From: Pseudacidovorax sp. NFM-22
Lineage (GTDB): Bacteria; Pseudomonadota; Gammaproteobacteria; Burkholderiales; Burkholderiaceae_C
DNA length: 64,000 bases
Direction: 5' to 3'
NCBI RefSeq assembly: GCF_021401245.1
Contig: NZ_JACBFY010000002.1
Location: 248,001-312,000, forward strand
Shown here: positions 17,502-26,033 of the stretch, piece by piece
Layout of the letters: each line of letters begins with the position of its first letter
How positions within the stretch are numbered: the first letter of the stretch is position 1
The notes under the pieces: generated by a model
Told to the model about the DNA's origin: nothing
Database searches by the model: none
Seen by the model: the letters and a program-made list of their open reading frames with translations, nothing else
Made by a program: the position numbers and the translations under genes

Positions 17502-19205
17502 ATGATCCGTCTTTCCGAACTCAAGCTTCCCCTCGACCCCGCGCCCGAGGCGCTGCCGGCCCTGATCGCCGCCACGCTGGGCGTCGCGCCTGCCGACATC
17601 TCCACGCACTCGGTGCACAAGCGCAGCTTCGATGCGCGCAAGGCCGAGCTGCTCACCGTCTACATCGTGGACGTGGCGCTGGCCGATCCGGCCGGCGAAG
17701 CCGCGCTGCTTCAGCGCCACGCCAAGAACCCCCACATCCAGCGCGCGCCCGACATGCGCTACGTGGCGCCAGTGCGCGCGCCCGAGGGCCGGCTGCGGCC
17801 CATCGTGGTGGGCTTCGGGCCCTGCGGCATCTTCGCGGCGCTGCTGCTGGCGCAGATGGGCTTCCGGCCCATCGTGCTGGAGCGCGGCAAGGCCGTGCGC
17901 GAGCGCACGCAGGACACCTGGGACCTGTGGCGGCGCAAGAACCTGCATCCGGAGTCGAACGTGCAGTTCGGCGAGGGCGGCGCCGGCACCTTCTCCGACG
18001 GCAAGCTCTACAGCCAGATCAAGGACCCGCGCCACCTGGGCCGCAAGGTGCTCAACGAGTTCGTCAAGGCCGGGGCGCCCGAGGACATCCTGTGGGAGGC
18101 GCATCCGCACATCGGCACCTTCCGCCTGGTGAAGATGGTCGAGACCATGCGCGCCGAGATCATTGCCCTGGGCGGCGAGATCCGCTTCCAGCACCGCGTG
18201 ACCGACCTGCAGGTCGAGGGCGGCCGGGTGCGCGGCGTCACCGCCATCGACCAGGCCAGCGGCCAGGTGCACGAACTGCGCGCCGACCATGTGGTGATCG
18301 CCCTGGGCCACAGCGCCCGCGACACCTTCGGCATGCTGCACACCCGTGGCGCGCCCATCGAGGCCAAGCCTTTTTCCATCGGCTTCCGCGCCGAGCATCC
18401 GCAGGGCCTGATCGACCGCGCCCGCTGGGGCCGGCATGCGGGCCATCCGGCGCTGGGCGCGGCCGAATACCGGCTGGTGCACCACGCCAACAATGGCCGC
18501 GCCGTCTACAGCTTCTGCATGTGCCCCGGTGGCACGGTGGTGGCCGCCACCAGCGAACCCGGCCGCGTGGTGACCAACGGCATGAGCCAGTATTCGCGCG
18601 CCGAACGCAATGCCAACTCGGGCATCGTGGTGGGCATCGAGCCGCGCGATTACCCGACCGACTACCAGCACTTGCCGCTGTCGCCCGAGCTGCAGGAGGC
18701 CGCACGCGGCAAGCCGCATCCGCTGGCCGGCATCGAGCTGCAGCGGCGGCTGGAGTCGCAGGCCTTCGTGCTCGGCGGCAGAGACTATTGCGCGCCGGCC
18801 CAGCTGCTGGGCGACTTCGTGGCGGGCCGGCCCTCCACCGCGCTCGGCGAGGTGGTGCCCAGCTACAAGCCGGGCGTGCTGCCCGGCGACCTGCATGCCG
18901 CCCTGCCCGGCTATGCCATCGAGGCGATGCGCGAGGCCTTCCCGGCCTTCGCGCGCAAGCTGCCCGGCTACGACCTGCACGATGCGGTGCTGACCGGCGT
19001 GGAGACGCGCACGTCCTCGCCCATCCGCATCGCCCGCGACGGCGAGACGCTGCAGTGCCCCGGCCTGGCCGGCCTGTATCCGGCCGGCGAAGGCGCGGGC
19101 TATGCGGGCGGCATCCTGTCGGCCGGCGTGGACGGCATCAAGGTGGCCGAGGCCGTGGCCCGCGCCGTCGCGGCCGAGGCCGAAGCACAGCGGGTGCCGG
19201 CATGA
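17502..19205 (+). CDS. NAD(P)/FAD-dependent oxidoreductase (COG2509 type)
   Basis: 567 residues. A ferredoxin-like N-terminal part (MIRLSELKLPLDPAPEALPA) precedes a Rossmann FAD-binding motif, IVVGFGPCGIFAALLLAQMG with VLERG at the end of the second strand (about 100-128). NVQFGEGGAGTFSDGKL, MCPGGTVVAATSEPG and the C-terminal LYPAGEGAGYAGGILSAGVDG are typical of the uncharacterised FAD-dependent dehydrogenase family COG2509. Substrate unknown. Its stop overlaps the next gene by ATGA, linking it to a queuosine-precursor-type transporter. Confidence 0.85.
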   Translation: MIRLSELKLPLDPAPEALPALIAATLGVAPADISTHSVHKRSFDARKAELLTVYIVDVALADPAGEAALLQRHAKNPHIQRAPDMRYVAPVRAPEGRLRPIVVGFGPCGIFAALLLAQMGFRPIVLERGKAVRERTQDTWDLWRRKNLHPESNVQFGEGGAGTFSDGKLYSQIKDPRHLGRKVLNEFVKAGAPEDILWEAHPHIGTFRLVKMVETMRAEIIALGGEIRFQHRVTDLQVEGGRVRGVTAIDQASGQVHELRADHVVIALGHSARDTFGMLHTRGAPIEAKPFSIGFRAEHPQGLIDRARWGRHAGHPALGAAEYRLVHHANNGRAVYSFCMCPGGTVVAATSEPGRVVTNGMSQYSRAERNANSGIVVGIEPRDYPTDYQHLPLSPELQEAARGKPHPLAGIELQRRLESQAFVLGGRDYCAPAQLLGDFVAGRPSTALGEVVPSYKPGVLPGDLHAALPGYAIEAMREAFPAFARKLPGYDLHDAVLTGVETRTSSPIRIARDGETLQCPGLAGLYPAGEGAGYAGGILSAGVDGIKVAEAVARAVAAEAEAQRVPA

Positions 19206-19756
19206 ATGTGCGCACCGCCTTCACCCCGTGGCGCTCGCTCGCGCCGGCCATCGCCGCCATGGCGGCCGTGGTGCTGGCCTCCAACGTCCTGGTGCAGTTC
19301 CCGATCAACGACTGGCTGACCTGGGGCGCCTTCACCTACCCGGCCGCCTTCCTGGTGAGCGAGGTGGTCAACCGGCTGCATGGCCCGACCCTGGCCCGGC
19401 GCGTGGCCTGGGTCGGCTTCGCGGTGGCGGTGGCCATGTCGGCGCTGCTCGCGCCGCCGCGCATCGCCGCGGCCTCGGGGCTGGCCTTCATCGCTTCGCA
19501 GCTGCTGGACATCGGCGTCTTCCACCGCCTGCGGCGCGGACGCTGGTGGCGCGCGCCGCTGGCCGCCACGCTGCTGGCCGCCGTGCTCGACACGGCCATC
19601 TTCTGGGGCGTGGCCTTCGCGGGCACGTCCGATCCGTGGCTCAGCTGGGCCGTCGGCGATCTGGCGGTCAAGCTGGCCGTCGGCGCCGGCATGCTGCTGC
19701 CCTTCCGGCTGCTGATCGCCCGCCAGCTGGCGGGGGGCCTGCGCGCCTCCGCCTGA
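19202..19756 (+). CDS. VUT family membrane protein, putative queuosine precursor transporter
   Basis: 184 residues with about five to six hydrophobic segments (for example AIAAMAAVVLASNVLVQF, VGFAVAVAMSALL, LAATLLAAVLDTAIFWGVAF). TYPAAFLVSEVVNRLHG and the ASQLLDIGVF region match the VUT/YhhQ family, which imports preQ0 or preQ1 for queuosine tRNA modification. It is slightly shorter than E. coli YhhQ. Translationally coupled to the FAD dehydrogenase. Transport substrate is inferred from family only. Confidence 0.78.
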   Translation: MNVRTAFTPWRSLAPAIAAMAAVVLASNVLVQFPINDWLTWGAFTYPAAFLVSEVVNRLHGPTLARRVAWVGFAVAVAMSALLAPPRIAAASGLAFIASQLLDIGVFHRLRRGRWWRAPLAATLLAAVLDTAIFWGVAFAGTSDPWLSWAVGDLAVKLAVGAGMLLPFRLLIARQLAGGLRASA

Positions 19757-19777
19757 GTCTTTTCATCCTCTTTTTCA

Positions 19778-19797
19778 CGCCTGCCCTGGCGCAGGCG
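19778..19797 (+). other. hairpin in the leader of the ProQ-family gene
   Basis: Inverted repeat CGCCTG/CAGGCG followed by cttt, 14 nt before the ATG at 19811. It follows a pyrimidine-rich tract (tcttttcatcctctttttc) that begins right after the stop of the transporter gene. It may be a weak terminator or a translation-control stem for the RNA chaperone. Confidence 0.35.
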
Positions 19798-19810
19798 CTT
19801 TGCGACCGAT

Positions 19811-20863
19811 ATGAGCGACCACAACGACACGCCGTTCCACGACACGCCCGCGCATGCCGCGCCTTCGAGCGCCGACGCCACGCCCACCGCCGCAGCGTCG
19901 GCCCCGGCAGCCGCTTCGAGCGCGTCCACGCCGGACAGCGGCGCTGCATCGGCATCCGCCGGCCATGCCCCTGCCGGCAACACCGACGCCGCGCCGACCG
20001 CGGACGGCACAGCAGCTGCGGGGCCGGCCCCGACCCCGGAAGCCGGCCTCACGCGCGGTGAACGCAGCGAACGCGGCGAAGAACGCGGTGAACGTGGCCA
20101 ACGGCGCCGCCGCGGCGGCCGTGGCCAGGGCAACGGTGGTGCGGGCCGACCCGCCGCCGACGGCACCCAGCCCGAGCGCCAGCCGCAGGCCCAGCGCCAG
20201 AACCCGGCCAAGGGCCAGAACGCGGCTCAGCGCAACGCCGGCCGCAAGGTGCATCCGCTGCTGGAGACGCTGGCTGGCCTGTATCCCCACCTGTTCGGCG
20301 CGCGCTTCCTGCCGCTCAAGCGCGGCATCTACGAGGACCTGCTGGCCCGCCATGCCGAAGTGCTGCCGGGCGACGAGCTGAAGGTGGCGCTGGGCCAGCA
20401 TGCGCGCTCCACCCGCTACCTGGACGCCATCGCCAACCGCGTCCCGCGCCACGACCTGGACGGCCAGCCGGTGGAGGAGCTGGCGCCCGACCACGTGCAC
20501 CATGCCATCGTCGAACTCTTCAAGCGCCGGCAGGGCCGCACGCAGGAGGACCTGCGCCCGCAACTGGTGGCCCGCCTGGCCGACGCCATCGGCGCCAGCG
20601 GCCTGGAACGCATGGACTATGTGCAGCAGGTGCGCGTGGCGCAGCCGGATGCCCTGGCCCTGATCGACGAAGCCTTCACCGAACACGGCCGCCGACTGGC
20701 CCGGCGCGAGGCGCTGCAGCGCGCCTTCGAGGCCAGCGGCCAGCCCACGGTCGAGGCCTTCGCCGCCATGTACGGCATGGACCTGGGCGAAGCGCGGCGG
20801 GTGCTGGGCAAGCAGCCCGGCAAGGGCGCGGCCGCTGCGGCTCCCGCGGCAAGCGAGGCCTGA
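19811..20863 (+). CDS. proQ: ProQ/FinO-domain RNA chaperone
   Basis: 350 residues. The first ~140 are low-complexity Ala/Pro/Thr/Ser, ending in a basic Arg/Gly-rich stretch (RGERGQRRRRGGRGQ). The ProQ/FinO domain follows at about 147-260: HPLLETLAGLYPHLFGARFLPLK, GIYEDLL, ALGQHARSTRYLDAIA and RHDLDG. The C-terminal part has a helical segment and a short basic tail. Family members bind structured sRNAs and mRNA 3' ends. Homologues in Burkholderiales often carry such disordered N-terminal arms. The long Thr/Ala-rich arm is unlike E. coli ProQ. Confidence 0.88.
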   Translation: MSDHNDTPFHDTPAHAAPSSADATPTAAASAPAAASSASTPDSGAASASAGHAPAGNTDAAPTADGTAAAGPAPTPEAGLTRGERSERGEERGERGQRRRRGGRGQGNGGAGRPAADGTQPERQPQAQRQNPAKGQNAAQRNAGRKVHPLLETLAGLYPHLFGARFLPLKRGIYEDLLARHAEVLPGDELKVALGQHARSTRYLDAIANRVPRHDLDGQPVEELAPDHVHHAIVELFKRRQGRTQEDLRPQLVARLADAIGASGLERMDYVQQVRVAQPDALALIDEAFTEHGRRLARREALQRAFEASGQPTVEAFAAMYGMDLGEARRVLGKQPGKGAAAAAPAASEA

Positions 20864-20917
20864 ACCCAGGGCGCGGGGCGCCCGATCAAAGACATCGCAG
20901 ACCGCACGCAACCCGGA

Positions 20918-20940
20918 ATGCGTGGTAACTTACCACGCAT
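20918..20940 (+). promoter_or_regulatory. perfect 23-nt palindrome over the antitoxin start codon
   Basis: Arms ATGCGTGGTAA (20918-20928) and TTACCACGCAT (20930-20940) are exact reverse complements around a single C. The last two bases are the first two of the ParD-like ATG start (20939-20941). This position and symmetry fit an operator for a ribbon-helix-helix antitoxin; as RNA it would also form a hairpin over the start codon. Confidence 0.7.
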
Positions 20941-21271
20941 GCCATCCAACTCCATCCGCGTCGAGGCGAATCTGTACGAGGCCGCGCGCGCCGAGGGCGC
21001 GGTGCAGTCGCGCTCGACCGCTCAACAGATAGAGCATTGGGCCAAGCTCGGCGCCTCGCTCGAGTCATGCGGACTCACCGTCGGTCAAGTCACCTCGCTC
21101 TTGAGAGCGTCCGGCCAGGGTACTGGGGATGCCAATCTCTGGGCCTTCAAGCGCCAGCGGCAGCAGCAAGACATTGTGGCCGCAACCGACGGCAGGGTGA
21201 CGCAGGCGCAACTCAGCTGGTTCTCGGGTGGCAAGGCTCAGAGCCTCAAGCTGATCGACTCGCCCTACTGA
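20939..21271 (+). CDS. ParD-like antitoxin (TA_antitoxin ParD family) with C-terminal extension
   Basis: 110 residues. The N-terminal 45 residues look like a ribbon-helix-helix protein of the ParD-like family: SIRVEANLYEAARAEGA and RSTAQQIEHWAKLGASLE. The remaining ~65 residues (LWAFKRQRQQQDIVAATDG and a terminal GGKAQSLKLIDSPY) are not part of the usual short family members and could hold the toxin-neutralising region. The start at 20939 was chosen because it lies at the edge of the palindrome and begins the family match; an upstream in-frame Met at 20918 lies inside the palindrome. The partner gene follows after 5 nt. Confidence 0.72.
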   Translation: MPSNSIRVEANLYEAARAEGAVQSRSTAQQIEHWAKLGASLESCGLTVGQVTSLLRASGQGTGDANLWAFKRQRQQQDIVAATDGRVTQAQLSWFSGGKAQSLKLIDSPY

Positions 21272-21276
21272 CGCCC

Positions 21277-22077
21277 ATGGCGACCGAACCCGTTCTGCCA
21301 ACCGACGAAGCGCCGCTGGACGAAGCCTCGGTCGACCTGCTCCTCTCGAACATGGGGACAGACATGATCCTGGTCGGCGGCCAGGCGCTCGGCTTCTGGA
21401 TGAGCCGCTTCGGCATCGAGACCGACGGGGGCGTGGCCATCTCCAACGACGGCGACGCGCTAGGGAAAGTGACCCGCGCAAAAGAACTGGCCGATGCCAT
21501 CCATGCCCGCGTCGAAATGCCCCACTCGACAAGCCGAACCGCGATCGTCGCCCAACTCCGGTTGCCGGCGCCGAATGGCAAGGAACGCAATATCGATGTG
21601 CTGCACAAGCTGTACACCGTGGAGGGTCTGAAGAAGTCGACCATCTTCACGGAGCGCGTCATCCGGAACAGCGTCGAAGTCGAGTGGCGGGCTGGCCGGC
21701 GGATTCGGGTAATGGACCCATTCGACGTCCTCGAATCAAGAGCCCAGAACGCCGTCGGCCTCATCGAGGCGAAGGGGCCACATGTCCTGACCCAGGCCCT
21801 TTGGGCAATCCAGGTGGCATCCGCCGCCTTGGTACGGCTTGCCGACGACCCGGCTTCGAAGGACCGTATCGGCCGCAGGCTTCAGGACATCTACACGTTG
21901 GCGCATAGCCAAGTGGGGCGCAGGCTCCTCAAGGAGCATCGGATCGAACTCCTCGATGCCGTCGACACGAACTTGCTGAGGCAGCGGGCACCGCAGGTTG
22001 GCCAGCAACTCGACGCGATTGATGAGGCTCGTATCAATCGCCGCAGCAAGCGGGCGTCTGTGCTCGATCCGCGCTGA
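21277..22077 (+). CDS. nucleotidyltransferase-like protein, candidate toxin partner of the ParD-like antitoxin
   Basis: 266 residues, no signal peptide. ILVGGQALGFWMSRFG (31-46) followed by SNDGDALG (56-63) resembles the Gly-Gly motif and paired Asp of nucleotidyltransferase-fold proteins such as AbiEii/MenA-type toxins; a third acidic residue could be Asp107 in RNIDVLHKL. The C-terminal half is helical. Identity to a named family was not certain. It has no clear ribosome-binding site and follows the antitoxin stop by 5 nt, so coupling is likely. Codon use is less GC-biased than in proQ and htpX on either side, suggesting acquisition. Confidence 0.6.
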   Translation: MATEPVLPTDEAPLDEASVDLLLSNMGTDMILVGGQALGFWMSRFGIETDGGVAISNDGDALGKVTRAKELADAIHARVEMPHSTSRTAIVAQLRLPAPNGKERNIDVLHKLYTVEGLKKSTIFTERVIRNSVEVEWRAGRRIRVMDPFDVLESRAQNAVGLIEAKGPHVLTQALWAIQVASAALVRLADDPASKDRIGRRLQDIYTLAHSQVGRRLLKEHRIELLDAVDTNLLRQRAPQVGQQLDAIDEARINRRSKRASVLDPR

Positions 22078-22133
22078 AAACGGCAGTCCATCGGACCCTT
22101 GGGCGCCGCCACTGAACGACGCCCGCCCACGAA

Positions 22134-22159
22134 AAAGGCGCCTCGATGGAGGCGCCTTT
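22134..22159. terminator. bidirectional intrinsic terminator between the TA pair and htpX
   Basis: Stem AAAGGCGCCTC (22134-22144) and GAGGCGCCTTT (22149-22159) with a GATG loop. On the minus strand it is followed by TT and then C after the stem (TTTTTC in all), which suits termination of the htpX operon; on the plus strand ctctt follows, serving the converging toxin gene. Confidence 0.85.
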
Positions 22160-22206
22160 CTCTTGGTCAGCGGCCCAGGGGCGCTCGCGCCCCGGCCCCC
22201 GCTGCA

Positions 22207-23088
22207 TCAGCCCTGCTGCGCAGCCTGCAGCGCAGCGATGCGCTCTTCGATGGGCGGGTGCGTGGCGAACAGCTTGCCGATGCTGCCGGTGATGCCCATG
22301 GCCTCGACGGCCTTGGGCAGTTCGCCGGCGGGCAGGCCGCCCAGGCGGGCCAGGGCGTTGATCATGGGCTGCTTGCGGCCCATCAGCTTGGCGGCGCCAG
22401 CGTCGGCGCGGAACTCGCGCTGGCGCGAGAACCAGGCCACCACCATGGCGGCGGCGAAGCCCAGCACGATGTCCAGCACGATGGTCGTGACCATGTAGCC
22501 GATGCCGGGGCCGCTGTTCTCGCGGTCGTCGCCGCGGCGCAGGAAGCTGTCGACGAAGTAGCCGATCACGCGCGACAGGAACACGACGAAGGTGTTCATC
22601 ACGCCCTGGATCAGCGTCATCGTCACCATGTCGCCGTTGGCCACGTGCGCCACCTCGTGGCCGATGACGGCCTCGACCTCGTCGCGCGTCATGTTCTGCA
22701 GCAGGCCAGTGGAGACGGCCACCAGCGACGAGTTCTTGAAGGCTCCGGTGGCGAAGGCATTGGGCTCGCCTTCGAAGATGCCGACCTCGGGCATGCCGAT
22801 GCCGGCCTGGTCGGCGAACTTGCGCACGGTGGCGACGATCCAGGCCTCGTCGGGCGATTGGGGCTCGTTGATGATGCGCACGCCGGCGCTCATCTTGGCC
22901 ATGGGCTTGGAGATCAGCAGCGAGATGATCGCGCCGCCGAAGCCCATGATGAGCGCGAAGCCGAGCAGCGCGCCGAGGTTGAGGCCGTTGGACGTCAGGT
23001 AGCGGTTGACGCCGAGCAGACTGGCGACAACGCCGAGGACGGCGACCACCAGGACGTTCGTGAGCACGAACAGGAAGATGCGTTTCAA
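22207..23088 (-). CDS. htpX: membrane zinc metalloprotease HtpX
   Basis: HtpX is an inner-membrane M48 protease for quality control of membrane proteins. 293 residues, with two N-terminal membrane segments ([23 protein letters not shown] and [21 protein letters not shown]), the zinc motif [12 protein letters not shown], two further hydrophobic segments and the third ligand in [14 protein letters not shown]. The start is TTG (MKRIFLF) overlapping the DUF3025 stop as TTGA. Last gene of the pyrC operon; a terminator follows. Confidence 0.95.
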   Translation of the reverse strand: MKRIFLFVLTNVLVVAVLGVVASLLGVNRYLTSNGLNLGALLGFALIMGFGGAIISLLISKPMAKMSAGVRIINEPQSPDEAWIVATVRKFADQAGIGMPEVGIFEGEPNAFATGAFKNSSLVAVSTGLLQNMTRDEVEAVIGHEVAHVANGDMVTMTLIQGVMNTFVVFLSRVIGYFVDSFLRRGDDRENSGPGIGYMVTTIVLDIVLGFAAAMVVAWFSRQREFRADAGAAKLMGRKQPMINALARLGGLPAGELPKAVEAMGITGSIGKLFATHPPIEERIAALQAAQQG

Positions 23089-23927
23089 GTCGGTTTCTCC
23101 GTGGGAGGAAGGGACGCCGTGAAGTTGGGGGCCCCCCGGCCCGCTTCAAGCATCACGGCATGCCGCACCGTTGTAAGTTGTTCTGGGTCTGCAGCGCGGC
23201 GAGGTCGGAAGACCTCCGAGTCATCATAAAAGCAAAAGTTCGTGTTCCCCGGGTGCCAGCCGGGGACGCCGGCCACGGGCAGCGGGGTGAAGGGCTTGCG
23301 CACGAGCCAGTCGGCGGCCAGCGCATCGGACAGGCGCCCGTCGTCGGCCGGCAGCGAGGGATCGTGCGGGTCCGGGCCCAGCAGCAGATGCGCCGTGGCG
23401 GACTTCTGGCCGGCGATCAGCTTCTCCATCAGCGCATGGCCGAAGACCGTGAGGCGCGCTTCAGCCCACAGGGGCCGCAGATCGACAAAGGCCCGGCGCC
23501 AGTCGCGCGCCTGCAGGGCGGCCCAAAGGGCGGGCGGTGCCTGCAGCACCGCGCCGTGCTCGTCGAACAGCGTGATGGCATCGCGCAGCCGGCCGCGCAC
23601 CGGACCGATGCCGCGCGTCGCGATCTCCGCCGCCTGCAGCCGGTTCAGTTGGCGCTTGGCCTGCGGAAAGGCCAGCCAGACCAGGCCGTTGAAGAAGTCG
23701 TGCAGGTTGTCGCGCGTCGGCACGCGGCCGGTGCGGTGGATGAAGGCTTCGTAGGGCTCGTCCGGCGGCAGCGCCGACTGCGGCACGAAGGTGGGCTGCG
23801 GCGGGGCCGACACCGCCTGCAGCCCCTCGTGCACCGCCCGCATGGCGCCGGCATGCGCCGGCTCGCCCCAGCGGCGCCAGAAGGCCAGCCCGGGGTGGGC
23901 CCAGTCGATGGCCGGCAGCGGGCTCAA
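23085..23927 (-). CDS. DUF3025 domain protein
   Basis: 280 residues, cytosolic by sequence. The DUF3025 pattern is visible: [37 protein letters not shown] split by no gaps, [23 protein letters not shown] and [16 protein letters not shown]. Function unknown. The start is a TTG overlapping the NYN-gene stop (TTGA); no better start was seen nearby. It is third in the operon pyrC-NYN-DUF3025-htpX. Confidence 0.85.
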   Translation of the reverse strand: MSPLPAIDWAHPGLAFWRRWGEPAHAGAMRAVHEGLQAVSAPPQPTFVPQSALPPDEPYEAFIHRTGRVPTRDNLHDFFNGLVWLAFPQAKRQLNRLQAAEIATRGIGPVRGRLRDAITLFDEHGAVLQAPPALWAALQARDWRRAFVDLRPLWAEARLTVFGHALMEKLIAGQKSATAHLLLGPDPHDPSLPADDGRLSDALAADWLVRKPFTPLPVAGVPGWHPGNTNFCFYDDSEVFRPRRAADPEQLTTVRHAVMLEAGRGAPNFTASLPPTEKPT

Positions 23928-24925
23928 CGGCCGGCCGCGCCCTTCCAGCGGATGCGGTCGGGCTGATGCAGCACCTGGAAGTCCGCCGGCAGCTTGTCGA
24001 AGAGCTTGATCGAACTGGCGTTCTTGCCCAGCACCCGCGCAGCGCGCAGGGCCTGGGCCACGTCGTTGAGGGCCACTTCGGCGCCGCCGCGCAGGGCGGG
24101 CACGGCACCGAGGATGGCGTCGGCATCCACCAAGGCGTCCTGGCGGCCCGAAGCCGTCTTGCGTGCGACGGCCGGCGCCTCGGCCGGTGGCGCCGCTTCG
24201 ATCACGCGCTCGCCGCGGGTGCCGGCGCTGCGCGTCTTCCTGGCGGCAGGGGACGCACTCGCCTTCTTCCTGGCGGGCGCCGCCGCTGGCGCAGGGGCCA
24301 GTGCCGGTGCCGGTAACGGCTGCATTGCCGGCGCCGGTGCGGGCGCTGGCTCGGCCGCAGGCACGGCAGCGGCGCGGCGCGACGTCTTCCTGGCCGCGGG
24401 CGCCTTCTTCGCCGCCACCTTGCGTGCGGCAGGCGGACGCGCCAGCGTCGCCGCCGGGCCGGGTGCGGCCACCGCGACCGCCTCGCCCCCCTTGTGGACC
24501 AGGTCGATGAAATGGTCGTAGGCGGCCCGCGTCTCGTCGCCCGTCTTGCCTCGCTGGCCGATGCCGCAGACACGGCAGCCCTTCTCGCGCAGGCGCAGCA
24601 CCAGCGGGGCGAAGTCGGAGTCGGAGGACACCAGGTACACCACCTGCGGCCGCTCGGCGATGGCGAGATCCAGCGCATCCACCGCCAGCGCGATGTCGGT
24701 GCTGTTCTTACCCGCCGCCAGGTTGACAATGGGCCGCATGCCCAGGCGCTTGAACAGGCCCTGTTGCCGCAGCGCCACCTCGGGCGTGCAGTAGGCACGC
24801 CGGACATGCAGGTGCCCATGCTCGGCCAGCACGCCACGCACCGCCTGCTCCATCACGTCGGCCGACACGTTGTCGGCGTCGACCAGCAGCATCACCTTGC
24901 CGCCGGACAGCGGCGCCGTGCTCAT
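23924..24925 (-). CDS. NYN-domain (PIN-like) protein with C-terminal OST-HTH/LOTUS-like domain
   Basis: 333 residues. The N-terminal ~150 form an NYN nuclease-like domain with conserved acids: [23 protein letters not shown] and [12 protein letters not shown] ~110-residue Ala/Pro/Lys-rich linker follows. The last ~75 residues ([27 protein letters not shown] to [17 protein letters not shown]) look like an OST-HTH/LOTUS RNA-binding domain. The combination suggests an RNA-directed nuclease or RNA-binding protein; activity is not proven. ATG overlaps the pyrC stop. Confidence 0.85.
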   Translation of the reverse strand: MSTAPLSGGKVMLLVDADNVSADVMEQAVRGVLAEHGHLHVRRAYCTPEVALRQQGLFKRLGMRPIVNLAAGKNSTDIALAVDALDLAIAERPQVVYLVSSDSDFAPLVLRLREKGCRVCGIGQRGKTGDETRAAYDHFIDLVHKGGEAVAVAAPGPAATLARPPAARKVAAKKAPAARKTSRRAAAVPAAEPAPAPAPAMQPLPAPALAPAPAAAPARKKASASPAARKTRSAGTRGERVIEAAPPAEAPAVARKTASGRQDALVDADAILGAVPALRGGAEVALNDVAQALRAARVLGKNASSIKLFDKLPADFQVLHQPDRIRWKGAAGR

Positions 24926-25956
24926 GCCAGCCTCCAGCCGACCGTCTCGCCACCGCGCAGCGGCTTGAGCGTGGCCTCGCCGAAGGGCACCGTCTCGGGC
25001 AGCGTCCAGGCTTCGCGGCGCAGGGTGATGGTGTCGGTGTTGCGCGGCATGCCGTAGAAGTCGGGGCCGTGGAAGCTGGCGAAGCCTTCCAGCTTGTCGA
25101 GCGCCCCGGCCTGGTCGAAGGCCTCGGCGTACAGCTCGATGGCCGACAGGGCCGTGTAGCAGCCGGCGCAGCCGGTGGCGTGCTCCTTCAGGTGCGCCGG
25201 ATGCGGTGCGCTGTCGGTGCCCAGGAAGAAGCGCGGACTGCCGCTGGTGGCGGCCTGCACCAGCGCCTGGCGGTGCTCCTCGCGCTTGAGCACCGGCAGG
25301 CAGTAGTAGTGCGGCCGGATGCCGCCGGTGAAGATGGCGTTGCGGTTGTAGAGCAGGTGGTGCGCCGTGATGGTGGCGGCCGTGTGGTCGCCACCCTCGT
25401 CGCGCACATAGTGCGCGCCCTCGCGCGTGGTCAGGTGCTCGAACACGATGCGCAGCTCGGGGAAGTCGGCGCGCAGCGGGCGCAGCACGCGGTCGATGAA
25501 GACGGCCTCGCGGTCGAACAGGTCGATGGCCGGGTCGGTCACCTCCCCGTGCACCAGCAGCAGCAGGCCGTGCTTCTGCATGGCCTCGAGCGTGGCGTAG
25601 GTCTTGCGGATGTCGGTGACGCCGGCATCGCTGTTGGTGGTGGCGCCGGCCGGGTAGAGCTTGAGGGCCCGCACGCCCGCGGCGGCGGCGCGGGCGATCT
25701 CTTCGGGCGGCAGCTTGTCGGTGAGGTAGAGCGACATCACCGGCTCGAACTGCTCGCCTTCGGGCACGGCGGCCAGGATGCGGTCGCGGTAGGCCAGAGC
25801 CTGCTCGGCGGTGGTCACCGGCGGGCGCAGGTTGGGCATGATCAGCGCGCGGCCCATCTGGCGCGCGGTGTGCGGCACCACGTCGCGCAGGGCGGCGCCG
25901 TCGCGCACGTGCAGGTGCCAGTCATCGGGTCGGGTGATCGTGAGGGTGTCGGTCAT
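24922..25956 (-). CDS. pyrC: dihydroorotase
   Basis: PyrC cyclises carbamoyl-aspartate in pyrimidine synthesis. 344 residues, E. coli PyrC type. Zinc ligands are seen in [10 protein letters not shown], the carbamylated Lys in [16 protein letters not shown], and in [18 protein letters not shown] and [10 protein letters not shown]. The ATG at 25956 is preceded by a GGGACAATCCC dyad whose -10-like core lies only about 9 nt away, so the leader may be absent or very short. First gene of a four-gene operon. Confidence 0.96.
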   Translation of the reverse strand: MTDTLTITRPDDWHLHVRDGAALRDVVPHTARQMGRALIMPNLRPPVTTAEQALAYRDRILAAVPEGEQFEPVMSLYLTDKLPPEEIARAAAAGVRALKLYPAGATTNSDAGVTDIRKTYATLEAMQKHGLLLLVHGEVTDPAIDLFDREAVFIDRVLRPLRADFPELRIVFEHLTTREGAHYVRDEGGDHTAATITAHHLLYNRNAIFTGGIRPHYYCLPVLKREEHRQALVQAATSGSPRFFLGTDSAPHPAHLKEHATGCAGCYTALSAIELYAEAFDQAGALDKLEGFASFHGPDFYGMPRNTDTITLRREAWTLPETVPFGEATLKPLRGGETVGWRLA

Positions 25957-25961
25957 GGCGC

Positions 25962-25972
25962 GGGATTGTCCC
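25962..25972 (-). promoter_or_regulatory. GGGA-CAA-TCCC dyad, likely -10 region of pyrC
   Basis: On the minus strand an 11-nt dyad with 4-nt arms and a CAA centre ends 5 nt before the pyrC ATG. If GACAAT is the -10 hexamer, transcription would start at or within a few nt of the start codon. Confidence 0.45.
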
Positions 25973-26033
25973 ATCGGGCCCGGCACGGGCCTTGCCTCGC
26001 GCAGAATCGATGGTTCCTTTCCGCCTCGCCCCG

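Noticed and set aside
20939-22077. RelE/ParE-type toxin partner
   Set aside because: The second protein is far too long (266 residues) and lacks ParE features; a nucleotidyltransferase-like reading fits better.
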